From the NCBI GenBank assembly GCA_035547055.1, contig DASZVN010000020.1, forward strand, positions 1-28,355: a DNA stretch of 28,355 bases, read 5' to 3'. The stretch comes from DASZVN01 sp035547055 (lineage in GTDB: Bacteria; Pseudomonadota; Alphaproteobacteria; Rhizobiales; Methylopilaceae). The notes under the pieces are model-generated. The model ran no database searches. It worked only from the letters and a program-made list of their open reading frames with translations, and was not told the DNA's origin. Each line of letters opens with the position of its first letter. Within the stretch, counting starts at the first letter, position 1. The translations under genes and the position numbers were made by a program. Below, piece after piece: positions 21,927 through 28,355 of this stretch.

Positions 21927-24848
21927 GTGCGCCGGCTCGGCACCGTCATCAGCGGGTTCTTCGCCGCCCTGGCGCTCGTCCTCGCGGCCGCGCCGGCCGC
22001 GGCACTGCAGCCGGTCGCGGTGCCGGCCCATGTCGACGCGATCGACCTGACCCACGTCGCCGAGCGCTTCTCCGGCGAGGGCGACCGCATCCAGCTCACC
22101 ACCGCGCCGGGCGCCGACGGCGTGGTCCGCCGCGTCGAGATCCAGGCGCAGAAGCCCGGCTCCGCGGTGGCCTGGGCAGTGTTCGCGCTCACCAACAATT
22201 CGGACGAGCAGATCGACCGGCTGCTGGTCGCCCCCCATTACCGGCTGGTCGGCTCGGGCGTGATATGGCCCGACCTCGGCGCCCGCCGCATCAACGACAT
22301 CACCGCGAGCGAGGGGGTCAGGCCGGAGCGCCAGCCGGGGCAGGGCGCCGACATCTTCCGCATCACGCTCGACCCTGGCGCCACCGTGACCTACGTCGCC
22401 GAGCTCGGCTCGACCACGCTGCCGCAGCTCTATCTGTGGACGCCCGACACCTACAAGGACAGCGTCAACAACCTCACGCTCTACAAGGGCATCGTGCTCG
22501 GCATCGCCGGGCTGCTGGCGCTGATGCTGACGATCGTCTTCGTCGTTCGCGGCACGGTTATGTTCCCGGCGGCGGCGGCGCTGGGCTGGGCCGTGCTGGC
22601 GCTGCTTTCGATCGATTTCGGCTTCTGGGACCGCCTGTTCGACCTCGGCCCGCTGCGCGACGGCACCTGGCGCGCCGGGGCGGAGGCGATCCTCGCAGCG
22701 ACGCTGATCGTCTTTCTCGTCGCCTACCTCAATCTCAGCCGCTGGCACGTCCGCCTCGTGCACATCGCGGCGGCGTGGCTGATCGGACTGATCGCGCTGG
22801 TCGGCCTCGCCATGGTCGATGCTCCGGTCGCGGCCGGGATCGCGCGAATGTCGCTCGCCGCAGTCGCGGTGCTCGGGCTCGGCATCGTGGTGTGGCTCTC
22901 GCTTCACGGCTACGACCGCGCGGTGATGCTGGTGCCGACCTGGTTCCTGCTCCTGGTGTGGGTTGCGGCGGCCGGGCTCACGGTGTCGGGCGTCCTCGCC
23001 AACGACCTCGTCGCCCCGGCGCTCATGGGTGGCCTCGTCCTGATCGTGCTCCTGATCGGCTTCACCGTCATGCAGCACGCTTTCGGCGGCGCCGGCCTCG
23101 CCTATGGCATCGGCTCGGACCTCGAGCGGCGGGCGATGGCGGTCGCCGGCGCCGGCGACATCGTGTGGGACTGGGACGTCGCCGCCGACAACGTCCATGT
23201 CGCGCCCGAGTTCGAGGACATGCTCGGCCTCTCCCGCGGCACGCTGCGCGGCGCCGTCGCCGGCTGGCTCGACGTGCTCCATCCCGCCGACCGCGACCGC
23301 TTCCGCGCCGCGCTCGATGCCGTGGTGGCCGAGCGCCGCGGCAAGATCACCGAGCCGTTCCGCTTCCGCCGTCGCGCCGGCCATTACCTCTGGATGCTGC
23401 TCCGCGCCCGCCCGGTGGTCGGCGACAGCGGCGAGGTGATGCGCTGCGTCGGCACGCTGATCGACGTGACCGAGAGCAAGACCGCGGAGGAGCGGCTGCT
23501 CCAGAACGCGGTCTACGACGCCGCGACCGGCCTGCCCAACCGCGAGCTGTTCCTCGACCGGCTGGAGGCCGCGCTCGGCTTCCCCGCTGGCGACCCCGGC
23601 TTTCGGCCGAGCGTCCTGATGGTAGACCTCGACGGCTATCGCCGGGTCAACGACCAGGTCGGCCAGCCGGTGGGCGACACCATCCTCCTCACCATGGTGC
23701 GGCGGATGTCGCGCCTCCTCAAGCCGCAGGACACCCTGGCGCGGCTCGGGGGCGACCAGTTCGGCCTGATCCTGCTCTCGGAGCACGAGCCGCAGGCGGT
23801 CATTGCCTTCACGGAGCGGCTGCGCAAGGCGCTCGGCATGCCGGTCGGCTTCGGCGGCCACGAGATCGGGCTGACCGCCTCGATCGGCCTTGCTCTAGCC
23901 GAGCCCGGCGCAGCGACCGACCGCGACGAGATCGTGCACGGCGCCGAGGTCGCGATGTACCAGGCCAAGCGCCTCGGCGGCGACCATGTCGAGGTCTTCA
24001 AGCCGGCGATGCTGACCTCGCGGACCGACCGCCTCCTGGTCGAGGGCGAGCTTCGCCGCGCGCTCGAACGGGGCGAGATCAAGCTCGACTACCAGCCGAT
24101 CGTCCGCCTCGCCGACGCCAACGTCGCCGGCTTCGAGGCCCGTCCGCGCTGGGATCACAAGCGTTACGGCCGCCGGCCGGCGGCCGAATTCCTGGATCTC
24201 GCCGAGGAGACCGGTCTCAGCGTCGATTTCGGCCAGTTCGCGCTCGACGCCGCCGCCCGCCAGCTCGCCGCGTGGCAGCGCCTGTCGCCGCATGATCCGC
24301 CGCTCTTCGTCGCCCTCGCGATCTCGGCGCGGCAATTCGCCCGCCGCGAGCTGGTGCAGGAGGTCAAGGGCACGCTGTCGCGGGTGCTGGTGGCGCGCGG
24401 CTCGCTCCGCCTTGCCGTCGGCGAGAAGGCGGTGATGCAGAACCCGGAGCATGCCGAGGGCATGCTGACGCGGCTTCGCGAGGCGGGCGCCGGGCTCGCG
24501 CTCGATGGCTTCGGCTCGGCCCACGGCAGCCTGGTCTTCGTCCAACACTTCGCCTTCGACCTGCTCCGGCTCGACCCGCTGCTCCTCAGCAGCCCCGACC
24601 GCGACCAGCGCCGCAGCGCGGTGCTGGCGGCGCTGATCCGGCTCGGCGCGGATCTCGGGATCGACCTCGTCGCCGACGGTGTCGACACCCAGGCCGAGGC
24701 AGCGATGCTGTTCCAGCTCGGCTGTCAGCTCGCCCAGGGGATCGCGCTCGGCGAGCCGCTCGCGCCCGAGGCGGCCGAGCGGCTGATCGTGGCGCAGCGC
24801 CCCAAGGTCGCCGGCCGCCGCCCGCTGTTCGGCGCGCTCCGGGCGTAG
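21927..24848 (+). CDS. Membrane PAS-GGDEF-EAL protein with degenerate catalytic motifs
   Basis: A 973-residue protein. Signal peptide 1-27; an extracytoplasmic domain about 28-180; about seven membrane helices (about 186-385, resembling 7TM-DISM receptors); a PAS domain (about 402-517, ending IDVTESKTAEERL); GGDEF (about 525-690) and EAL (about 703-958). The GGDEF signature is GGDQF (608-612), with Gln for the fourth-position Glu, and the inhibitory RxxD is KPQD. In the EAL half, EAL reads EAR (737-739), the NLS Asn is Ala798, the second Asp of DDFG is Gly861, the KID Lys is Arg881 and the AEGVE Glu is Asp917; Glu833 and Gln937 remain. Loss of both activities is likely, suggesting a nucleotide-sensing or scaffold role. 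GTG start at 21927 after GGGGGAA. Confidence 0.9.
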   Translation: MRRLGTVISGFFAALALVLAAAPAAALQPVAVPAHVDAIDLTHVAERFSGEGDRIQLTTAPGADGVVRRVEIQAQKPGSAVAWAVFALTNNSDEQIDRLLVAPHYRLVGSGVIWPDLGARRINDITASEGVRPERQPGQGADIFRITLDPGATVTYVAELGSTTLPQLYLWTPDTYKDSVNNLTLYKGIVLGIAGLLALMLTIVFVVRGTVMFPAAAALGWAVLALLSIDFGFWDRLFDLGPLRDGTWRAGAEAILAATLIVFLVAYLNLSRWHVRLVHIAAAWLIGLIALVGLAMVDAPVAAGIARMSLAAVAVLGLGIVVWLSLHGYDRAVMLVPTWFLLLVWVAAAGLTVSGVLANDLVAPALMGGLVLIVLLIGFTVMQHAFGGAGLAYGIGSDLERRAMAVAGAGDIVWDWDVAADNVHVAPEFEDMLGLSRGTLRGAVAGWLDVLHPADRDRFRAALDAVVAERRGKITEPFRFRRRAGHYLWMLLRARPVVGDSGEVMRCVGTLIDVTESKTAEERLLQNAVYDAATGLPNRELFLDRLEAALGFPAGDPGFRPSVLMVDLDGYRRVNDQVGQPVGDTILLTMVRRMSRLLKPQDTLARLGGDQFGLILLSEHEPQAVIAFTERLRKALGMPVGFGGHEIGLTASIGLALAEPGAATDRDEIVHGAEVAMYQAKRLGGDHVEVFKPAMLTSRTDRLLVEGELRRALERGEIKLDYQPIVRLADANVAGFEARPRWDHKRYGRRPAAEFLDLAEETGLSVDFGQFALDAAARQLAAWQRLSPHDPPLFVALAISARQFARRELVQEVKGTLSRVLVARGSLRLAVGEKAVMQNPEHAEGMLTRLREAGAGLALDGFGSAHGSLVFVQHFAFDLLRLDPLLLSSPDRDQRRSAVLAALIRLGADLGIDLVADGVDTQAEAAMLFQLGCQLAQGIALGEPLAPEAAERLIVAQRPKVAGRRPLFGALRA

Positions 24849-24857
24849 GCTCCGAGG

Positions 24858-24948
24858 GTAGGCCGGCATAGCGTGAGCGTGAGGGGCAAGCGCAGCTTGC
24901 CCGCCGGCAGCCCGCCGCGGGCATCCGCATTGCGGACGCCCGCCCTAC
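24858..24948. repeat. REP-like palindromic element B
   Basis: Directly after the GGDEF-EAL gene, GTAGG (24858-24862) and CCTAC (24944-24948) bound a run of hairpins. The first is GGGCAAGC-GCA-GCTTGCCC (24884-24902, perfect 8-bp stem). The second, 24919-24941, has arms GGGC-A-TCCGCA and TGCGGA-C-GCCC around a single T, with one mismatch. A short GCCCGC/GCGGGC palindrome lies between them (24910-24922). The right end CCCTACGAAG (24943-24952) is the reverse complement of element A's left end. The hairpins may also end transcription from both sides. Confidence 0.65.
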
Positions 24949-24961
24949 GAAGCCGAGCCGC

Positions 24962-25960
24962 TTACGGCCGCCAGTAGACGAAGCCCATGGCGTTGCCGGT
25001 GCCGGCTTCGGAGCGGTAGCACGGCACGTAGTCGACGACGGTCGGCTCGAAGCCGAGATCGGCCATCGCGCCCGCGACCGGCACCCAGTTCTTCACCTCC
25101 GAGGTGCCGGCCTGGAAGATCGCCTCGCCGAGCTCCGCCACGTCCTCGATCGTGCCCTTCTTCATGGCTCCGAGAAGGGTGCGGTCTACCTCCTCGTCGA
25201 TGACGAAATGGGTGAGGCCGCCCGAGGCGATCAGCGCCACCCGGGTGTCGGCGTCCCAGCTCTCGATGGCGCGGACGATTGACTTGCCGAAATCGTAGCA
25301 GCGGCGGACGGTCGGCTGGTTCGGCGGGAAGAAGGTGTTGAGGATGATCGGGACGCTCGGCACCGGCTCGTCGTTCATGATCTGGCGGTAGACGAAGCCG
25401 AAGGCGTGGGGGGTCTCGCCGCCGGTCATCTCGGTCAGCGAGGTCACGTCGAACTCCTCGGCGATGGTCGACTTGATGATGTGCTCGCCGAGATCGGGCA
25501 GGCCGCGATAGGTGGCACCACCCGGCGGAATGTGGCCGGGCAGGCCGACGGCGATGCCGGGCGGGAGCTGCGCGATACGCTCCTCGCTCCACTCGTCGTT
25601 GACGATGTCCTTGCCCCAGAACACGCTGAAGGTGGGCTGTAGCGTCTTCTTGAAGATCTCGTACTGGTCGTTGCCGACGATCACCGCGACGTCGGGCTTC
25701 ACCTCGGCGAAGACGCGGGCGAGCTCGGCGATCGCGGCGCGGCACTCGGCATGGCGGCGGTTCCAGACGTCCTGGGTGATCTCCTTGGCGAGATGCTCGT
25801 CCCTCCGCGCCTCGACCAGCTCGTCGAAGGTCCAGGTGCGGCCCTTGAAATGGTGGGCCTTGTTGGTCTTGTCGGCCGGCACGCGCAGGCCCCAGCCATC
25901 GGGCGGGGTCGACAGCATCGGTCCGTGCGACGTTCCCATTCCCAGCACGATCTTGGCCAC
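24962..25960 (-). CDS. LigB-type (class III) extradiol ring-cleavage dioxygenase
   Basis: A 332-residue non-haem iron dioxygenase resembling the catalytic beta subunit of protocatechuate 4,5-dioxygenase and relatives that open catecholic rings. H12 in LGMGTSHGPML matches the first iron ligand of LigB. VIVGNDQYEIF (94-104), SVPIILNTFFPPNQPTVRRCYDFGKS and IASGGLTHFVIDEEVDR are family landmarks; H185 is a candidate catalytic base. The C-terminus DYVPCYRSEAGTGNAMGFVYW is also conserved. Start is GTG at 25960 (VAKIVLGMG) after GGGAG. No alpha subunit (LigA-like) gene and no downstream meta-pathway genes are present, so the substrate is unknown. It lies downstream of the FmdB-like gene on the same strand. 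Confidence 0.88.
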   Translation of the reverse strand: MAKIVLGMGTSHGPMLSTPPDGWGLRVPADKTNKAHHFKGRTWTFDELVEARRDEHLAKEITQDVWNRRHAECRAAIAELARVFAEVKPDVAVIVGNDQYEIFKKTLQPTFSVFWGKDIVNDEWSEERIAQLPPGIAVGLPGHIPPGGATYRGLPDLGEHIIKSTIAEEFDVTSLTEMTGGETPHAFGFVYRQIMNDEPVPSVPIILNTFFPPNQPTVRRCYDFGKSIVRAIESWDADTRVALIASGGLTHFVIDEEVDRTLLGAMKKGTIEDVAELGEAIFQAGTSEVKNWVPVAGAMADLGFEPTVVDYVPCYRSEAGTGNAMGFVYWRP

Positions 25961-26064
25961 TGAACTCTCCCTGGACTCGACCGGCCGCGGCCGGCATCGT
26001 TCGGGGCCGCAGCATAGGCGGCCGGCAGACGCTGCGCTATCGCGCGGTGAGAAGGGGGCCGACC

Positions 26065-26319
26065 TCAGGCCGGCGAAGCGACCCGTGGGGCGGCCCGGGG
26101 CGCGCAGCAGGCGCAGCCGCCGCCATGGATGCGCATCGACGACGCGCCGGTCGCGGGCGGCGGGCTCGCCGCCGCGCCGGCGCCGAGACGGGGCGCCGCC
26201 ATCGACCGCGGCGCGGGAGCCGCGCATTCGGGGCAGGGCGTCGGGAGATCGGACTCGGCCATCGGCCGCCAGGCATTGAACGGCCCGCAATCTCCGCATG
26301 CATATTCGTAATTCGGCAT
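26065..26319 (-). CDS. FmdB-like zinc-ribbon protein
   Basis: An 84-residue protein with the short zinc ribbon of the FmdB regulatory family: MPNYEYACGDCGPF with Cys pairs C8/C11 and C29/C32 (TPCPEC). FmdB was named from formamidase control and is often encoded beside amidase or other catabolic genes; binding partners are unclear. A Pro/Ala-rich linker (41-61) leads to a second cysteine cluster, GGGCACC (C69, C71, C72), which may hold another metal. It lies 104 bp upstream of the dioxygenase gene on the same strand, so control of or assistance to that enzyme is a reasonable guess. ATG at 26319. Confidence 0.82.
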   Translation of the reverse strand: MPNYEYACGDCGPFNAWRPMAESDLPTPCPECAAPAPRSMAAPRLGAGAAASPPPATGASSMRIHGGGCACCAPRAAPRVASPA

Positions 26320-26467
26320 GGCCTGGTTCCGGCGGCGCCCATGGCGCCTGTAGCTGCCTCATTCTACCAAATGGTGCCCCTCGAAGGAAACCCCGCAGGC
26401 CCGCGTGCTTTCCTGCGTTTCATGCTAAGCTGGCACGGTGAATCGTGCGGCCGGATGGGCTTCCGCC

Positions 26468-26887
26468 ATGGACCAGATTCACCCGATCATCCCGTCGCCG
26501 GCGATGGCGCGCTGGTGGATGGCGATCCTTGCGGGGGTGGTGGCCTCGGCCGCGGCGATGGCCGTGCTCAGCGTTCCGCTCGACTGGGCCTACCGGGCGC
26601 TCTACAGCCGCCACGCCCCCCTGGGGGCCTGGTGGGGGGTGCGCTGGGCGATTACCGGGGCGGTCTGCGGCTTCGTCGGCGCCATCTGCGGCGAGCTCGC
26701 GGTCGGCAATGCCGACCTCAAGCGCTTCCACCGCCATCTGTTCTGGGCGATTCTGATCGCGTGGCTGGTCGGGGTGGCGCTGCTCGGGCTCTCCACCCGG
26801 GTGACGCTGGCCCGCGGCGTCACCGCCTTCGCCGGCTTCCTCGGCCTCCTGCTCGGCCTCGGCGTCGTGCTCAGGACGCGGCCCTGA
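26468..26887 (+). CDS. Integral membrane protein, function unknown
   Basis: A 139-residue protein with four predicted membrane helices (about 15-35, 50-72, 82-104 and 110-135). I do not recognise the family. It contains WWGVRWAITGAVCGFVGAICGEL and the short loop AVGNADLKRFHRHLFW. No signal peptide other than the first helix, no enzymatic motif and no cysteine pair are seen. Start ATG at 26468 (MDQIHPIIPS); a GTG at 26438 in frame would add ten residues. It is divergent from the FmdB-like gene and convergent with the EamA transporter gene, 6 bp away. Base composition matches its neighbours. Confidence 0.62.
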   Translation: MDQIHPIIPSPAMARWWMAILAGVVASAAAMAVLSVPLDWAYRALYSRHAPLGAWWGVRWAITGAVCGFVGAICGELAVGNADLKRFHRHLFWAILIAWLVGVALLGLSTRVTLARGVTAFAGFLGLLLGLGVVLRTRP

Positions 26888-26893
26888 AGCGGC

Positions 26894-27805
26894 CTATCCG
26901 TTCACCACGGTGACGACGGCGAGCGCGACGAGGGCGAGCCCGGCAAGCTCGCGCCAGCCCATCGGCTCGCGGAACAGCCGGAGCGAGACGGCCTGGGCGA
27001 ACACGATCTCGACCACGCCGAGCGTCCTCACCTTGGCTGCGCTCTCGACCGCGAAGCCCAGGAACCAGAACTGCGAGGCGACTGCGGCGAGAAGCCCGGC
27101 GAGCAGCGCCGGGCGCCAGGCACGCAGCACCGCCCGCAGCGTCGCCGGCGCCCGGAGGCCGGTATAGGCGCCCATCGCCAGGGTCTGGAGCACGAGGCCC
27201 GCGGCGAGCGTCGTGGTCGCCGCGACCAGGTAGTCCGGATCGTCGAGCGCCTGGATCGCGCCGCGGAAGGCGACCGACGACAGCGCGAAACAGCTCGCCG
27301 ACACCAGGCCCTGCACCACCGGCAGCGCGCGGCGGCCGGGCGTCATGGCGCGCGGCCACGATAGCAGCATCACGCCGACCACGGCGGCGATCACGGCAAC
27401 GGCAACCCCGGCCGTCAGCGCGTCGCCGAGAAAGACGAGGCCGAACACGGCGACCTGCACCGGCTCGGTCTTCGAATAGGCGATGGCGATGACGAACGAG
27501 CGCTCGCGCATCGCCGCGAGAAGAAAGGCGGTCGCGGCGATCTGCATGAACGCGCCCACCACGAGCCAGCCCCAGAACGCCGGCTCCGGCGTCCGCGGCA
27601 GCCCGCCCCAGGCCGCCACCGCGGCGAAGATCACGATGGCGAAGGGGAGGCCGAAGAAGAAGCGCACCTCGGTCGCGCCAAGGGTGCCGACCCGCGCGGC
27701 CAGGCTACGCTGGAGGGCGTTGCGCATCGTCTGCGCCGCCACCGCGATCAGGGTGAATACGATCCAGATCCAGTCCGGCGCCGGCAGGGCTGAGGCCGTG
27801 CTCAT
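26894..27805 (-). CDS. EamA/DMT-family transporter
   Basis: A 303-residue inner-membrane protein with ten predicted helices in two EamA repeats (about 12-145 and 160-300), the drug/metabolite transporter architecture. The first repeat contains RFFFGLPFAIVIFAAVA and IAYSKTEPVQVAVFGLVFLGDALT; the second ends SAAKVRTLGVVEIVFAQAVSLRLFREPMGWRELAGLALVALAVV, typical of the fold. Substrate cannot be read from sequence; relatives export amino acids and other metabolites. GGGGAGACG precedes the ATG at 27805. It is divergent from thrB (77 bp between starts), so threonine or homoserine efflux is conceivable but unsupported. Confidence 0.9.
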   Translation of the reverse strand: MSTASALPAPDWIWIVFTLIAVAAQTMRNALQRSLAARVGTLGATEVRFFFGLPFAIVIFAAVAAWGGLPRTPEPAFWGWLVVGAFMQIAATAFLLAAMRERSFVIAIAYSKTEPVQVAVFGLVFLGDALTAGVAVAVIAAVVGVMLLSWPRAMTPGRRALPVVQGLVSASCFALSSVAFRGAIQALDDPDYLVAATTTLAAGLVLQTLAMGAYTGLRAPATLRAVLRAWRPALLAGLLAAVASQFWFLGFAVESAAKVRTLGVVEIVFAQAVSLRLFREPMGWRELAGLALVALAVVTVVNG

Positions 27806-27816
27806 CGTCTCCCCGT

Positions 27817-27845
27817 TTGACGGCGGCGGTCGCGGCCGATACCAC
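27817..27845 (+). promoter_or_regulatory. Candidate housekeeping promoter for thrB
   Basis: TTGACG (27817-27822) and TACCAC (27840-27845) are separated by 17 bp, the optimal spacing for a vegetative sigma-factor promoter. The -35 is near consensus and the -10 is weak. Transcription would begin about 30 bp before the thrB ATG. Confidence 0.4.
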
Positions 27846-27882
27846 GCCGCCGACCCCGCGACAAATCCGGGATGCCGCGCCG

Positions 27883-28355
27883 ATGGCCGTCTACACCGAG
27901 GTGCCCGACGAGGAGCTGGCGGCGTTTGTCGACCGTTATCCGCTGGGCGCGGTGCTGTCGTGCAAGGGCATCGCCGAGGGCGTCGAGAACTCCAACTACC
28001 TGCTCCATACCGCGGCCGGCCACTACATCCTCACGCTCTACGAGCGGCGGGTCGAGCGGGCCGACCTGCCGTTCTTCCTCGGCCTGATGGAGCATCTCGC
28101 GGCACGCGGGATCACCTGTCCGCTGCCGGTGCACCAGACGGATGGCGCGCTCCTCGGCGAGCTGTGCGGCCGGCCGGCAGCGATCGTGACCTTTCTGGAC
28201 GGCATGTGGCCGCGGCGGCCGAGCGCTGCCCATTGCGCCGCGCTCGGTGCGACGCTTGCGCGAATGCACCAGGCCGGCGCCGACTTCCCGCTCCGCCGGA
28301 CGAACGCGCTCTCGGTCGGGCAATGGCGGGCGTTGGCGGCTGCGGCCGGGGAGCG
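27883..28355 (+). CDS. thrB: Homoserine kinase, APH-like type (5' part, cut by window edge)
   Basis: The first 157 residues of a phosphotransferase-fold homoserine kinase, which makes O-phosphohomoserine for ThrC. The start MAVYTEVPDEELAAFVDRYP, then KGIAEGVENSNYLLHTAAGHYILTLYE, is characteristic of the alphaproteobacterial ThrB (about 320 residues) unrelated to the GHMP-type enzyme. PAAIVTFLDGMWPRRPSAAHCAALGATLARMH continues the family pattern. The catalytic HxD loop lies beyond the window. ATG at 27883. In relatives thrB is often next to ispH and rnhA; the downstream side cannot be seen here. Confidence 0.93.
   Translation, partial: MAVYTEVPDEELAAFVDRYPLGAVLSCKGIAEGVENSNYLLHTAAGHYILTLYERRVERADLPFFLGLMEHLAARGITCPLPVHQTDGALLGELCGRPAAIVTFLDGMWPRRPSAAHCAALGATLARMHQAGADFPLRRTNALSVGQWRALAAAAGE

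Noticed and set aside
21818..24295. An 825-codon frame overlapping the GGDEF-EAL gene
   Set aside because: Frame-shifted reading with Arg-rich low-complexity translation; all domain signatures are in the other frame.
21784..24952. A composite transposon formed by the two repeats around the GGDEF-EAL gene
   Set aside because: No transposase and no target-site duplication are visible, and the gene's base composition matches its surroundings. I keep the repeats as REP-like elements only.
24962..26362. A 466-residue form of the dioxygenase with a long N-terminal extension
   Set aside because: The extra residues overlap the FmdB-like gene in another frame and have no family support. The GTG at 25960 with GGGAG upstream matches the LigB-type N-terminus.

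Overview
This is a very GC-rich stretch of bacterial chromosome, almost certainly from an alphaproteobacterium and probably from the Hyphomicrobiales (Rhizobiales). The inference rests on gene content and order: a glnB-glnA pair, a ctaC-ctaD-ctaB-coxF-ctaE cytochrome oxidase cluster running into DUF983, SURF1, thrC, an M16 peptidase and a RimJ-type acetyltransferase, an IalB-family secreted protein, and a separate kinase-type thrB. I cannot name the genus. I support 29 protein-coding genes, the last cut by the right edge. I see no rRNA or tRNA gene, insertion sequence, prophage or CRISPR array.

Layout. 1-325: no supported gene. 326-2144 (minus): glnB then glnA, nitrogen assimilation, preceded by a very good sigma-54 promoter at 2214-2229. 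2356-3879 (plus): bifunctional NAD(P)H-hydrate repair enzyme. 3885-5554 (minus): HIT hydrolase and a FemAB-like acyltransferase. 5594-7033 (plus): a small membrane protein and a fusion of a cysteine-less peroxiredoxin-like domain to a 2-oxoglutarate/Fe(II) oxygenase. 7046-12377 (minus): tautomerase, DUF815 ATPase, CDF zinc exporter with a DUF937 partner, Kef-type K+/H+ antiporter, IalB protein. 12651-21780 (plus): the aa3-type cytochrome c oxidase operon (ctaC, ctaD, ctaB, coxF, ctaE, DUF983, SURF1) continuing into thrC, an M16 protease and a GNAT acetyltransferase, with several start/stop overlaps. 21927-24848 (plus): a large membrane GGDEF-EAL protein whose catalytic motifs are degenerate, bracketed by REP-like palindromic elements in opposite orientation. 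24962-26319 (minus): a LigB-type ring-cleavage dioxygenase and an FmdB-like zinc ribbon. 26468-26887 (plus): orphan membrane protein. 26894-27805 (minus): EamA transporter. 27883-end (plus): 5' part of thrB.

How it works together. Most of the window is housekeeping: ammonium assimilation, terminal respiration and its assembly factors (haem O synthesis, SURF1), threonine synthesis (thrC and, separately, thrB), metal and potassium homeostasis. The items most worth a second look are the Prx-like/2OG oxygenase fusion, the catalytically degraded GGDEF-EAL receptor-like protein and its flanking repeats, the absence of ctaG from its usual slot between coxF and ctaE, and several strong intergenic hairpins, one of which contains both stop codons of a convergent gene pair.
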